From: Jiella soli
GTDB taxonomy: Bacteria; Pseudomonadota; Alphaproteobacteria; Rhizobiales; Rhizobiaceae
Assembly (NCBI RefSeq): GCF_020615385.1
Contig: NZ_JAJAVB010000014.1
Coordinates: forward strand, 58,174 to 122,173
Direction: 5' to 3'
Length of the DNA: 64,000 nucleotides
Positions 25,079 through 33,709 of this stretch are shown here, piece by piece. The first letter of the stretch is position 1, and every line of letters begins with the position of its first letter. Both the position numbers and the translations under genes were made by a program. The notes below the pieces were generated by a model. The model had not been told where the DNA came from, did no database searches, and saw nothing but the letters and a program-made list of their open reading frames with translations.

Positions 25079-27751
25079 TCAGGGCGTCTGCAGCAGCCGC
25101 TCCAGATACTCGCGTTCCAGCTGCGGCGACAGCGCATCGCCGAGGCGATTGCGGATCTCGTCGAGGATCTGGCGAGCCCGCTGGGTGTCGATCTCGTCCG
25201 GCACCTTCACGTCCTGACCGAAGTCCGGCCCCTGCGTCTGCAGCTGGCGGCCGAGCGGGTCGCGCCCCGACTGGCGCGGCTGGCCGCCGCCGAAGCCCTG
25301 GCCGGGCTGGCCGGGCTGGCCCTGACCCTGCTGCATCGCCTGCTGCATCTGCTGCATCATGTTCTTGGCGCCATCGCGCAGCGCCTGGAGCGCCCGGCCC
25401 TGCTGGCCGACGGCTTCGCCGTCATTTCCCTGCCCAAGCGCGCCTTCGGCCTGGCCCATCGCCTCGCCGGCCTCGCCGAAGCCCTTGGACGGCTGCATGC
25501 CCATGCCCTCCAGCTCCTGCTGCAGCGCCTGGAGATCCTTCTGCAGCTGGCCCTGCTGCTGTTGCAGCTGGTTCAGCATCTCCTGGAGCTGCTCGGCGGT
25601 CATCTCGCCGCCCGGCTGCTGACCCTGTTGCCCTTGCTCTCCCTGCTCTCCCTGCTGGCCCTGCTGCCCCTGTTGCGGCTGGCCCGGCTGGCGCCCCTGC
25701 TGCTCGCGCTGCAGCTGCTGTCGGCCGAGATCATAGGTCTGGTCGCGCAGCTGCTGCTGTTTCTGCAGAAGCTCGCCGAGCTTGTTCATCTGCTGCTGCA
25801 TCGGGTTCTGCTGGCCGTTCTGCTGCTGGCCCGGCCGCATCGCCTGGAGATTGTCCATCATCTGCTGGAGCTCGGAGAGGAGCTGCTGCGCGGCGTCCTT
25901 CGAGCCGGACTTCGCCAGATCCTCGATCCGGTCCAGCATCTTCTGCAGGTCCTGGGGGCGGATCTCCTGCAGATTGCTCATCTGGTCCTGGCTCATCGGC
26001 GGCTGGTTCTTCAGCTGCTCGGCCAGCGCCTGCATATATTCGTTCATCGCCTCGCGCAGTTCCTGCATGAGGCGTTCGATCTCCTCGTTGGACGCGCCGT
26101 TCTCCAGCGCCTCCGCGAGCTTCTCGCGCGCATCCCGCAGCCGCCGCTCGGCGAGCGACAGATCGCCGTCCTCGATGCCGAGGGCGATCTGCCACAGGAA
26201 GTCGACCGAGGATTTCAGCGCCTCGTCGTCGCGCGCGGTGGCGATGCGGGTGCGCGCAGCCTTCAGCGCGATGTAGTCGCCGGGACTTTCGATGAACTCG
26301 TCGCCCCGCAGCGTAACCGCATCGAGCATCTCGACGACGCGCGGCACGGCATTGGCGTCGAGCGCCAGCATCCGCCGCTGCTCGACCACCGCCCGGGCGA
26401 GCGGGTTGAGGAAGCGGCGCTCCGGCAGCGTGATCTCTTTCGTCGCGGACTTGCCCGTCTGTCCGGCGTCGTCCTCGGCGAGCAGCGTCAGATCGACGCG
26501 GGCGCCGGCATAGGGGCTTTCGGTGATATCGGCGCTGGTCTTGCCATCGGCCGATCCGCGCGTGCGCCGCGGCAGCGCCAGACGAACCTCCGGCGGCGGG
26601 TAGAGCGCCCGTGCGCCCTCCGCCACCTGATCGTCCTTGACGACGATCTCCGCCCGCGCCTGACGCACGCCGTAGTCGTCGGTGACCGTATAGGAAAGCT
26701 GCAGCGCGCCGTTGTTCGCGGCGCTCGGCTCGTCCTTGAAGGCGATTTCGGGGTCCACGTCCGGCGTCACGGCGAAGGTCCAGGCGCCGAGCGTGCCGAA
26801 GGAGGTCGCGAGCGCCGCCGCGCCGCTCCCCTCGAGCTTGTAGGCATACTCCCGCGGCGCATCCGCCGCACGCTCCGGCGCGGGCGCCGCGGCCGGAGCC
26901 GCATCGGCCGCCGTCTGTGGGTCGTCTGCATCCGGCGTGTCGCTGACGTCGGCGGCTGCCGCCGCCGCGACCTCGTCCTTCGACGGCACGGACACCGCCG
27001 CGCCCTCGCCCTGCGGCGTGAAGGAGAGCCCGACATCGGAGCCGTCGGATACCCGCACCGACAGGACGCTACCCTCGGGCACCTCGACCGGCTGGGACTG
27101 GCTGGCATCGGTCAGGAAGATCGGCGCCCGGCCGATATAGGTGGGTGGCGTGACCCAGGCGTCGACGCGGCGGCCGACGGCTGCCTCCGCGTCGGCGGTC
27201 ACGAAGGCGTCGGCGAGCCGGCCGCCGTCGGGACCGAAGGAGAAGGCGAAGGACGTCACCAGGAACAGCGCGATCAGCGCCCGCACGCCGAAGGGGTCGA
27301 GCCGCTCGGTCCGCGTGTTCAGCGCGCCGCCCGTCAGATTGCGCAGCCTTTCGGCCATCCGCCGCTGATGCTCGCGCCACAGCGCCCGGGAGACCGGGTC
27401 GGCGCCTTCCGCCTCCTCGCTCTGGGTGCGCAGCGGCTGGTGCGACAGATGGCTCGCAAGCTCGATCCGCTCGTCCACCTCGGCGCGGGTCGGAAACCGG
27501 ACGCCGCGGCCGAGCCAGAACGCCGCCAGCGCAGCGGCGGCGAGGAGCACGAGGACCGCGATCCTCAGGGCATAGGGAAGCGCCGCAAAGACGCCGAACC
27601 AGGACAGCGCCAGGTACACGGCGGCAAGGCAGGCGAAGGCAAGCAGAAGCGGGAAGACGCGTTCGAACAGGATCGCGGCGAAGGCGGTCCTGCGGGTCCA
27701 GCCGATGCGGCCGGACGGCGTCCAATCATTCGACCGGTCGGCGTCGCTCAT
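25079..27751 (-). CDS. DUF4175 (TIGR02302) family membrane protein
   Basis: The 890-residue protein has two to three membrane segments near residues 28-75 and ~155-175, a long periplasmic-type region, a helical segment around 500-660, and a Gln-rich low-complexity stretch (~670-850) with runs of QQ, GQQGQ and PGQP. That fits the TIGR02302 family found in Rhizobiales next to lysA. Its function is not established. The ending REYLERLLQTP is conserved-looking. It lies downstream of lysA on the same strand with an 85-bp gap and may be cotranscribed. Composition bias creates a very long open frame on the opposite strand, which I do not regard as a gene. Confidence 0.88.
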   Translation of the reverse strand: MSDADRSNDWTPSGRIGWTRRTAFAAILFERVFPLLLAFACLAAVYLALSWFGVFAALPYALRIAVLVLLAAAALAAFWLGRGVRFPTRAEVDERIELASHLSHQPLRTQSEEAEGADPVSRALWREHQRRMAERLRNLTGGALNTRTERLDPFGVRALIALFLVTSFAFSFGPDGGRLADAFVTADAEAAVGRRVDAWVTPPTYIGRAPIFLTDASQSQPVEVPEGSVLSVRVSDGSDVGLSFTPQGEGAAVSVPSKDEVAAAAAADVSDTPDADDPQTAADAAPAAAPAPERAADAPREYAYKLEGSGAAALATSFGTLGAWTFAVTPDVDPEIAFKDEPSAANNGALQLSYTVTDDYGVRQARAEIVVKDDQVAEGARALYPPPEVRLALPRRTRGSADGKTSADITESPYAGARVDLTLLAEDDAGQTGKSATKEITLPERRFLNPLARAVVEQRRMLALDANAVPRVVEMLDAVTLRGDEFIESPGDYIALKAARTRIATARDDEALKSSVDFLWQIALGIEDGDLSLAERRLRDAREKLAEALENGASNEEIERLMQELREAMNEYMQALAEQLKNQPPMSQDQMSNLQEIRPQDLQKMLDRIEDLAKSGSKDAAQQLLSELQQMMDNLQAMRPGQQQNGQQNPMQQQMNKLGELLQKQQQLRDQTYDLGRQQLQREQQGRQPGQPQQGQQGQQGEQGEQGQQGQQPGGEMTAEQLQEMLNQLQQQQGQLQKDLQALQQELEGMGMQPSKGFGEAGEAMGQAEGALGQGNDGEAVGQQGRALQALRDGAKNMMQQMQQAMQQGQGQPGQPGQGFGGGQPRQSGRDPLGRQLQTQGPDFGQDVKVPDEIDTQRARQILDEIRNRLGDALSPQLEREYLERLLQTP

Positions 27752-27836
27752 CCCAGCTCTCTTTCGCCTGTGTTCGGCAGAGCTTAGCAGTTATTGGGGC
27801 GAAGGCGAGGCAGGTGCCGGGAGTTTGAAGAGCGCG

Positions 27837-29120
27837 TCAGATCGCGTCGTCCTCGCCGCCGAGCCAGGGCGGCAGATGATCGAGGCAGATCAGCTCGTCG
27901 ATCGTCTGGCGCGGGCGGACCGGGAACCAGTCGTCCCCCTTGACCAGCACCTCGGCGATCAGCGGCCGCGAATTGTAGGTGCCGGACTGCACCGCGCCAT
28001 AGGCCCCGGCGGTGGAGACATAGACGAGGTCGCCGGCCTCGACCGCCGGCAGTTCCCGGTCCTTGGCCAGGAAATCGCCGCTCTCGCAGACCGGGCCGAC
28101 GATATCGGCGGTGATTCGCCTTCCATCGGCGCGCTCAGTGACCGGCGCAATGTCGTGCCAGGCGTCGTAGAGCGTCGGGCGGATGAGATCGTTCATCGCG
28201 GCGTCGAGAATGACGAAGGTCTTCGCCTCGGTCTCCTTCACATAGAGCACCCTGGCGACGAGAATCCCGGCATTCGCCGCGATCAGCCTTCCCGGTTCGA
28301 AGACGACCCGGCAACCGAGATCGCGGACATGCCGCTTGACGATCTCGGCATAGGCCGGCGGCTCCGGCGGCGCCTCGTCACCGCGGCGATAGGGCACGCC
28401 CAGCCCGCCGCCGAGATCGACATGGCCGATGGTGTGGCCGGCTTCGCGCAGCCGCCCCACCAGGGCCGCCAAACGGTCGAAAGCCTGGTCGAACGGCTGC
28501 AGATCGACGATCTGGCTGCCGATATGCATGTCGATCCCGGAGACTTCGATGCCGGGCAGCTGCCGCGCCCGGTCGTAGACCGCCTCGGCCCGGTCGAAGG
28601 CGATGCCGAACTTGTCGGACTTCCTGCCGGTCGAGATCTTCGCGTGGGTGCGCGCATCGACGTCGGGATTGATGCGGAAGGACACATGCGCCGTCGCGCC
28701 GCAGGCGACGGCCCGCGCCGAGACCGCCTCCAGCTCCGGCTCCGATTCGATGTTGAAGCAGAAGATCCCGGCGGCGAGCGCGAGATCGATCTCCTCCACC
28801 GTCTTGCCGACGCCGGAGAACATGATCTTGTCGGCGGGAATTCCGGCCCTCAGGGCGCGAATCAGCTCGCCGCCCGACACCACGTCGGCGCCCGCGCCGA
28901 GCCGGGCGAGCGTCGCGAGGACGGCCTGGTTCGAGTTCGCCTTCATCGCATAGCAGACCAGCGCGTCGATATCGGCGAAAGCCTTGGCGAAAACCTCGTA
29001 GTGCCGCGTCAGCGTCGCGGTGGAATAGCAGTAGAAGGGCGTGCCGAGTTCGCGGGCGATGGCCTCGACCGGCACGTTCTCGGCATGAAGCACGCCGTTC
29101 CTGATCTCGAAATGGTTCAT
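27837..29120 (-). CDS. lysA: Diaminopimelate decarboxylase
   Basis: The 427-residue PLP enzyme makes L-lysine from meso-diaminopimelate. The PLP Lys is in VCYAMKANSN near residue 58; the glycine-rich phosphate loop is HVDLGGGLGVPY, and the C-terminal active-site Cys is in GPVCESGD followed by AGAYGAVQSGTYNSRP. Length is normal. ATG 29120 was chosen over an upstream frame that adds a Pro/Arg leader. It belongs to the argH-lptM-lysA-DUF4175 block. Confidence 0.96.
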   Translation of the reverse strand: MNHFEIRNGVLHAENVPVEAIARELGTPFYCYSTATLTRHYEVFAKAFADIDALVCYAMKANSNQAVLATLARLGAGADVVSGGELIRALRAGIPADKIMFSGVGKTVEEIDLALAAGIFCFNIESEPELEAVSARAVACGATAHVSFRINPDVDARTHAKISTGRKSDKFGIAFDRAEAVYDRARQLPGIEVSGIDMHIGSQIVDLQPFDQAFDRLAALVGRLREAGHTIGHVDLGGGLGVPYRRGDEAPPEPPAYAEIVKRHVRDLGCRVVFEPGRLIAANAGILVARVLYVKETEAKTFVILDAAMNDLIRPTLYDAWHDIAPVTERADGRRITADIVGPVCESGDFLAKDRELPAVEAGDLVYVSTAGAYGAVQSGTYNSRPLIAEVLVKGDDWFPVRPRQTIDELICLDHLPPWLGGEDDAI

Positions 29121-29192
29121 ATGCGATAGCCGTCCGGGAGGCCGCCGGGGCGGCTGCATGAAATGCGCGGCAAAGCGCGCGAAGACGCGCCG

Positions 29193-29495
29193 CTAGTTCA
29201 GGAGCGGGTCGAGGATGAAGTGCTTGCCGGCGCCCTGGTTTCGGCTCACCTCGGCGGCACTGATCGTCGAATCGCTGTCGACGCTGGAGATCTGGCCCGG
29301 CCGGAGCGCCGCGGCGGTGTCCGACGAGCCACTGCCGGCCACGACGACATTGCCGGAGACCGTCGGCTCGGCAATGACCTGCGGCGTCTTGCCGGTCGTG
29401 CTGGCCACCGGATAGCTCTTCACGCCGCAGCCGGCGAGCCCCGCCGCCGCCAGCGCCAGGGTCGCGGCCCCGATCCATCTCGAACTTGTCGTCAT
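29193..29495 (-). CDS. lptM: Small lipoprotein, LptM-like
   Basis: A 100-residue lipoprotein with lipobox LAGCG at residues ~19-23. The short conserved start of LptM (YifL) after the Cys (GCGxKG) is partly kept as CGVKSYP. The rest is Ser/Ala/Gly-rich. LptM helps assemble the LPS translocon in enterobacteria and is often encoded beside lysA, as here. The tail is longer than in E. coli. GGCGAG directly precedes the ATG. Assignment rests on position, size and lipobox. Confidence 0.72.
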   Translation of the reverse strand: MTTSSRWIGAATLALAAAGLAGCGVKSYPVASTTGKTPQVIAEPTVSGNVVVAGSGSSDTAAALRPGQISSVDSDSTISAAEVSRNQGAGKHFILDPLLN

Positions 29496-29561
29496 CTCGC
29501 CGTCCTGCGCCTCGACCGCCCCCGCGTCATCGCAAGGTGATAACCGCTTCAACGCGGAAAA

Positions 29562-30992
29562 TCATCCTCCGACATGCCGATTGCCGTTTCGTTCCAGCCG
29601 CTCCCGCCAATAGCCGATCTGGGCGCGCACATTGTCCGGTGCCGTGCCGCCGAACGAGACCCGGCTCTTCACCGACGCGTCGACCCCGAGGACATCGTAG
29701 ACGGCCTCGGTGATTCGCGGGTTCAGCGACTTCAGAACGTCAATCGGCAGGTCCTCGAGACCGACGCCGTGCTCCTCGGCGAGCGCCACCGCACGGCCGG
29801 TGACGTGATGCGCCTCCCTGAACGGAAGGCCGAGCTCGCGCACCAGCCAGTCGGCAAGGTCGGTCGCGGTGGAAAAGCCGTGGCCGGCGGCCTTGCGCAT
29901 CGCCTCGACATCGGGCGTCATGTCGCGGATCATGCCGGTCGCCGCCGCAAGCGCCAGGAACAGCGAGTCGATCGCGTCGAACACCTGTTCCTTGTCCTCC
30001 TGCATGTCCTTCGAATAGGTCAGCGGCAGGCCCTTCATCACCGTCAGCAGCGAGACCAGCGCGCCATTGATGCGGCCGGGCTTCGCCCGGACCAGCTCGG
30101 CTGCATCCGGATTGCGCTTCTGCGGCATGATCGAGGAGCCCGTGGAGAAGGCGTCGGACAGCTTGACGAAGCCGAATTGCGGCGTCGACCAGATGACGAT
30201 CTCCTCGGCCAGGCGCGACAGATGCGTCGCCGAGATCGCGGCGAGCGAGAGGAACTCCAGCGCGAAGTCGCGGTCGGAGACCGAATCCAGGGAATTGCGC
30301 GTCGGCTCGCGGAAGCCGAGGTCGCGCGCCGTCCTGTGCCGATCGATCGGAAAGCTTGTTCCGGCGAGCGCGGCCGCCCCGAGCGGGCATTCGTCGAGCC
30401 GCTCCAGCGCGTCGCGGCAACGCGACAGGTCCCGTCCGGCCATCTCGGCATAGGCGAGGAGATGATGGCCAAAGGTCACGGGCTGGGCGACCTGGAGATG
30501 GGTGAAGCCCGGCATGATCGTGTCGAAATGCGCCTCGGCCTTGTCGACGAGCGCCGAGATGAAGTCCAGGAGCGCCCGGTCGAGCGTCTGCAGCGCGGCC
30601 TTCACATGCAGGCGGAAGTCGACCGCCACCTGGTCGTTGCGCGAGCGGGCCGTGTGCAGCCGCCCGGCCGCCGGGCCGACGAGTTCGGCAAGGCGCGCCT
30701 CGATGTTCATGTGGATGTCCTCGCGCTGGCGCGAGAACTGGAACCGTCCCTCGGCGATCTCGATGCGGATCGCGTCGAGGCCGCCCTGTAACAATTCGGC
30801 GTCATTCGCCGAAATTATGCCCTGTTCGGCCAGCATGGCGGCATGGGCTTTCGAACCGGCGATATCCTCGGCATAAAGCCGCTTGTCGAAGTCGATTGAG
30901 GCGTTGATCTCCTCCATCACCGCAGCGGGGCCGGAGGCGAAGCGACCGCCCCACATCTCGTTCGACAGTTTCTGGTTCATCGGGTCGGACAC
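29562..30992 (-). CDS. argH: Argininosuccinate lyase
   Basis: The 476-residue enzyme splits argininosuccinate to arginine and fumarate, the last arginine step. It begins [12 protein letters not shown]; the catalytic His region is [15 protein letters not shown] with [18 protein letters not shown], and the mobile signature loop is [12 protein letters not shown]. The frame can start at GTG 30992 or ATG 30980; neither has a strong ribosome binding site, and only four residues differ. It diverges from tlpA. Confidence 0.95.
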   Translation of the reverse strand: MSDPMNQKLSNEMWGGRFASGPAAVMEEINASIDFDKRLYAEDIAGSKAHAAMLAEQGIISANDAELLQGGLDAIRIEIAEGRFQFSRQREDIHMNIEARLAELVGPAAGRLHTARSRNDQVAVDFRLHVKAALQTLDRALLDFISALVDKAEAHFDTIMPGFTHLQVAQPVTFGHHLLAYAEMAGRDLSRCRDALERLDECPLGAAALAGTSFPIDRHRTARDLGFREPTRNSLDSVSDRDFALEFLSLAAISATHLSRLAEEIVIWSTPQFGFVKLSDAFSTGSSIMPQKRNPDAAELVRAKPGRINGALVSLLTVMKGLPLTYSKDMQEDKEQVFDAIDSLFLALAAATGMIRDMTPDVEAMRKAAGHGFSTATDLADWLVRELGLPFREAHHVTGRAVALAEEHGVGLEDLPIDVLKSLNPRITEAVYDVLGVDASVKSRVSFGGTAPDNVRAQIGYWRERLERNGNRHVGG

Positions 30993-31027
30993 TTCGTGAA
31001 AAGACAGTTCAAAGGACGGGCAAGGCC

Positions 31028-31696
31028 ATGAGCGCGAACGATCGAACCCCTTCAGGCGGACGCAGGTTGACGCTCATCGCCGCTCTCGCCCTCGTCTGCG
31101 GCGTCGCGGCCGGCGGTGCCGTCCTATACGTGAGCGAGACCGGGTCTGGCAACGAAGTCGCCGGCGGCTGCCCGGTGGACAAGGCGCTTGCGGACGCGAT
31201 CGCAGCCGGGGCGCAGGGCGAGGTCGCCGCCGTCCAGCCGCTCGACACGCCGTTCAGCGTCTCCGCAATCTCCTTCGAAGACAAGGACGGGCAGACCCGC
31301 TCGCTTGCCGACTTCTCCGGCAAGACGCTGCTCGTCAACATGTGGGCGACCTGGTGCGTGCCCTGCCGGGCGGAGATGCCGGCGCTCGACGCGCTGGAGC
31401 GCAAGGAGGGCGGCGCAGACTTCGCGGTGGTGCCGATCAATGTCGATCTCGGCGAGAACGACAAGCCGGAGCGCTTCTATGCCGAGACGGAGCTCACCGC
31501 CCTGCCGCTCTACCGCGACGCCACGATGGGCGTCTTCAACGATTTGAAGAGCCAGGGCGTCGCCTTCGGCCTGCCGGTGTCGCTGCTCGTCGGGCCGGAC
31601 GGCTGCGCGCGCGCGGCGATCAACGGTCCGGCGGAATGGGCGAGCCCGGACGCGGTGAAGCTGATCGAGGCCGTCAGGAAGACGGGCGGCGTCTGA
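31028..31696 (+). CDS. tlpA: TlpA-family thiol:disulfide interchange protein
   Basis: A 222-residue thioredoxin-fold protein anchored by an N-terminal helix ([19 protein letters not shown]). The redox motif WCVPC lies near residue 109, within [20 protein letters not shown], the TlpA hallmark. Family members reduce periplasmic cytochrome c apoproteins or copper chaperones for cytochrome oxidase. GGACGGGC precedes ATG 31028. It diverges from argH, as in many Rhizobiales. Its stop codon is the first part of an 8-bp tandem repeat. Confidence 0.9.
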   Translation: MSANDRTPSGGRRLTLIAALALVCGVAAGGAVLYVSETGSGNEVAGGCPVDKALADAIAAGAQGEVAAVQPLDTPFSVSAISFEDKDGQTRSLADFSGKTLLVNMWATWCVPCRAEMPALDALERKEGGADFAVVPINVDLGENDKPERFYAETELTALPLYRDATMGVFNDLKSQGVAFGLPVSLLVGPDGCARAAINGPAEWASPDAVKLIEAVRKTGGV

Positions 31697-31734
31697 GCGT
31701 CTGAGCGTCTGAGCGTCTGAGCGTCTGAGCGTCT
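31689..31734. repeat. 8-bp microsatellite (GCGTCTGA)n
   Basis: Five full copies and a partial sixth of GCGTCTGA begin in the last codons of tlpA. The first copy contains the tlpA stop, so changes in copy number would not alter the protein. Such arrays expand by replication slippage. Confidence 0.85.
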
Positions 31735-31736
31735 TT

Positions 31737-31771
31737 GAAATCCGTTATCGCGAAGTGATCAAACGGATTTC
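31737..31771. terminator. Inverted repeat between convergent tlpA and ohrR, possible bidirectional terminator
   Basis: GAAATCCGTT (31737-31746) and AACGGATTTC (31762-31771) form a perfect 10-bp stem; the right arm covers the ohrR stop codon. The loop begins with ATCGCGA, close to the TTATCGCGATAA sites of the ohr intergenic region. There is no long T-run. Confidence 0.5.
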
Positions 31772-32264
31772 ATAAGAGATCGCGGGGCTCTTGCCGCTCC
31801 GAATCAGGTCCGCCGGCTCCCTCCCGGCCATAGGCGGCGATCGCCTTTCGCAGCGCCCGGACCTCGGCGTTGAGCGCCTGCAGCCGCTCGACCGGCAGGT
31901 TTGATGCCTCGACCAGCCGCCGGCCGAGGCGGCGCGTCACCCGCCGCATGGCCGTGCCCGCCTCGGTGAGCGTGACGAAGACCTGCCGCTCGTCCTTCGG
32001 ATTGCGTTCGCGGCAGACGAGCCCGGCCGCCTCCAGCCGCTTCACCAGCGGCGTGATCGTGCTCGCCTCCAGCGCCAGCCGCTCGGCGATCGCGCCGATG
32101 GCCTGACCGTCGCGCTCCCAAAGCGAGGAAAGGACGAGATATTGCGGATAGGTGATGCCGGCCTCGTCCAGCACCGGCTTGTAGAGCCGGCCGATCGCCA
32201 TCGACGCGCCGTAGAGCGCGAAGCAGAGATGTTCGTCGAGGGTCAGATCGTCGCCTTCGGCCAT
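31770..32264 (-). CDS. ohrR: MarR-family regulator OhrR
   Basis: The 164-residue MarR-type winged-helix repressor carries the peroxide-sensing Cys at residue 14 in EHLCFALYGAS, the OhrR hallmark, and the recognition region ALEASTITPLVKRLEAAGLVCRERNPKDERQV. No second resolving Cys typical of two-Cys OhrR is evident. It faces ohr across 186 bp, and matching palindromes in the gap suggest it represses both. AGGAG precedes ATG 32264. The C-terminal Glu/Gly extension is longer than usual. Confidence 0.92.
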   Translation of the reverse strand: MAEGDDLTLDEHLCFALYGASMAIGRLYKPVLDEAGITYPQYLVLSSLWERDGQAIGAIAERLALEASTITPLVKRLEAAGLVCRERNPKDERQVFVTLTEAGTAMRRVTRRLGRRLVEASNLPVERLQALNAEVRALRKAIAAYGREGAGGPDSERQEPRDLL

Positions 32265-32354
32265 GTCGGCGCTCCTGAAGATCGGTCTGCGGCTGCGGGC
32301 TCGGGCCCGGCGCCTGATATGGGCAACCGGCCGGGTGAAACCCAGGCGGGTCAT

Positions 32355-32366
32355 TTATCACGATAA
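32355..32366. promoter_or_regulatory. Palindromic site 1 in the ohrR-ohr gap
   Basis: TTATCACGATAA, a near-perfect 12-bp palindrome, lies about 90 bp upstream of ohrR. It matches site 2 at 11 of 12 positions, which suggests an OhrR operator, although the core differs from the AT-only operators I know for other OhrR proteins. Confidence 0.5.
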
Positions 32367-32405
32367 TTTTTGTTGCGACCATCCGATACTGTCTCTACCT
32401 TTTCA

Positions 32406-32417
32406 TTATCGCGATAA
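32406..32417. promoter_or_regulatory. Palindromic site 2 in the ohrR-ohr gap
   Basis: TTATCGCGATAA is a perfect palindrome 34 bp upstream of the ohr start, in the position of an operator for the ohr promoter. Centre-to-centre distance to site 1 is 51 bp. Confidence 0.58.
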
Positions 32418-32450
32418 CTTTTATCTCATAGCAAGCGAAGGAGACTTATC

Positions 32451-32876
32451 ATGCCTGTGGATGTGATCTACAAAACCAAGGCCACCGCGACCGGCGGCCG
32501 CGACGGCAACGCCAGGTCCGACGACGGCTCGGTCGACGTGAAGCTCGTCGTGCCGAAGGAGATGGGCGGCCCCGGCGGCACCGGCGCCAACCCCGAGAAG
32601 CTCTTCGCCGCCGGCTATTCCGCCTGCTTCCTCGGCGCGATGAAGGCGGTCTCCGGCAAGGTGGGCGTCAAGGTCCCGGCCGATGCGACGGTCACCGCCG
32701 AGATCGGCTTCGGCCCGCGCTCTGAAGGCGGCTACGGCATCACCGCGACCCTCGTCGCGTCGCTTCCCGGCGTCGAGCGTGCGGATGGCGAGAAGCTGCT
32801 CGCCGCCGCCCACGAAGTGTGCCCCTATTCCAACGCCACGCGCGGCAATGTCGATGTCGGCCTGACGCTCGCCTGA
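32451..32876 (+). CDS. ohr: Organic hydroperoxide resistance protein (Ohr/OsmC family)
   Basis: The 141-residue thiol peroxidase reduces organic hydroperoxides. The reactive Cys is at 59 in GYSACFLGAM and the resolving Cys near 124 in HEVCPYSNAT; the PGGTGANPEKLFAAGY segment is characteristic of Ohr rather than OsmC. AAGGAG precedes the ATG. It pairs with the divergent ohrR. Confidence 0.96.
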   Translation: MPVDVIYKTKATATGGRDGNARSDDGSVDVKLVVPKEMGGPGGTGANPEKLFAAGYSACFLGAMKAVSGKVGVKVPADATVTAEIGFGPRSEGGYGITATLVASLPGVERADGEKLLAAAHEVCPYSNATRGNVDVGLTLA

Positions 32877-33010
32877 TCGGGCTGCGGGGGGGCAAGACAG
32901 CAAGCATGGCAAGGGTGCGGCACCGCAGGGTGTCCGCGCCCTTGCTCTCGACGCTTGTTGCAGCGCTGGCGCTTCGGTCATACCTTCGATCGGTATCCGG
33001 AGATTGCGCT

Positions 33011-33295
33011 ATGTCGACGACGTTGACGATTACCGAGAAGGGCGAGGTCACCCTCGGCGAAGACCTCCTCGAGCATCTGGGCGTAAGGCCTGGCGAGCGA
33101 GTGGCCGCGGAACTCGACCCCGAGGGCAGGGTCAGCCTCCACGCGGTCGAGAAGCCTTCGCGGCAGGCTGACCTGCCGCGTGCGGGCGGCATCGAGGACG
33201 CGTTCGGGATGCTGAACAAATATTATGATGGCCCGCCCCTGACGATCGAAGAGATCAACGAAGCAATCGAGGAAGCCTGGGCCGGCAAGCGTTGA
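33011..33295 (+). CDS. vapB: AbrB/VapB-type antitoxin
   Basis: A 94-residue protein with an N-terminal AbrB/MazE swapped-hairpin domain (TLTITEKGEVTLGEDLLEHLGVRPGERV) and a C-terminal acidic tail (PLTIEEINEAIEEAWAGKR) that should bind the toxin. GGAG lies upstream of ATG 33011. Its stop overlaps the TTG start of the PIN toxin by four bases (TTGA), a typical vapBC operon. Confidence 0.88.
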   Translation: MSTTLTITEKGEVTLGEDLLEHLGVRPGERVAAELDPEGRVSLHAVEKPSRQADLPRAGGIEDAFGMLNKYYDGPPLTIEEINEAIEEAWAGKR

Positions 33296-33699
33296 ATATC
33301 ATCGCCGACACGAATTTGCTGCTGCGAGCGATCGTTGCTGATGATCCGGCGTCAGCCGCCGTTGCGTTGGGCAGAATGCGGAGTTGCAGCAGCCTGAGCA
33401 TTCCGACGGTCGCGCTCTGCGAATTCGTCTGGGTGGCAGGGCGAAACTACAAGTCGCCACGCCACGCCATAGCTTCGGCGATCCGCAATCTTCTGGCCGA
33501 TCCCAAAGTCGTCTGCGACCGCGCCGCCGTCGAAGCGGGCCTCGCCAAGCTCGCGCGCGGCGGCGACTTCGCCGACGGCGTCATCGCCTTCGAGGGGCAG
33601 AGGCTGGGCGGCGAGGTCTTCGCGACCTTCGACAGGAAGGCGGCCGCATTGCTCGCAGTGGAGGGATTCGCGGTCGATCTGTTGCAGATCGCTCCCTGA
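33292..33699 (+). CDS. vapC: VapC-type PIN-domain ribonuclease toxin
   Basis: The 135-residue PIN protein has the acidic active-site residues: Asp in IIADTNLLLRAI (~6), Glu in ALCEFVWV (~43), Asp in GGDFADGVIA (~99) and Asp in FATFDRKAA (~115). VapC toxins cut specific RNAs, often initiator tRNA or 23S rRNA. The start is TTG 33292 inside the vapB stop, which implies coupled and possibly low translation. No disruption is seen. Confidence 0.88.
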   Translation: MNIIADTNLLLRAIVADDPASAAVALGRMRSCSSLSIPTVALCEFVWVAGRNYKSPRHAIASAIRNLLADPKVVCDRAAVEAGLAKLARGGDFADGVIAFEGQRLGGEVFATFDRKAAALLAVEGFAVDLLQIAP

Positions 33700-33709
33700 T
33701 GTCCCGGCC

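Noticed and set aside
25562-27787. A 741-codon open frame opposite the DUF4175 gene
   Set aside because: It mirrors the Gln-rich and high-GC coding strand; it has no domain logic and no ribosome binding site. It is a shadow.
31689-31734. GCGTCTGA array as a CRISPR
   Set aside because: Units are 8 bp, directly adjacent and without spacers.
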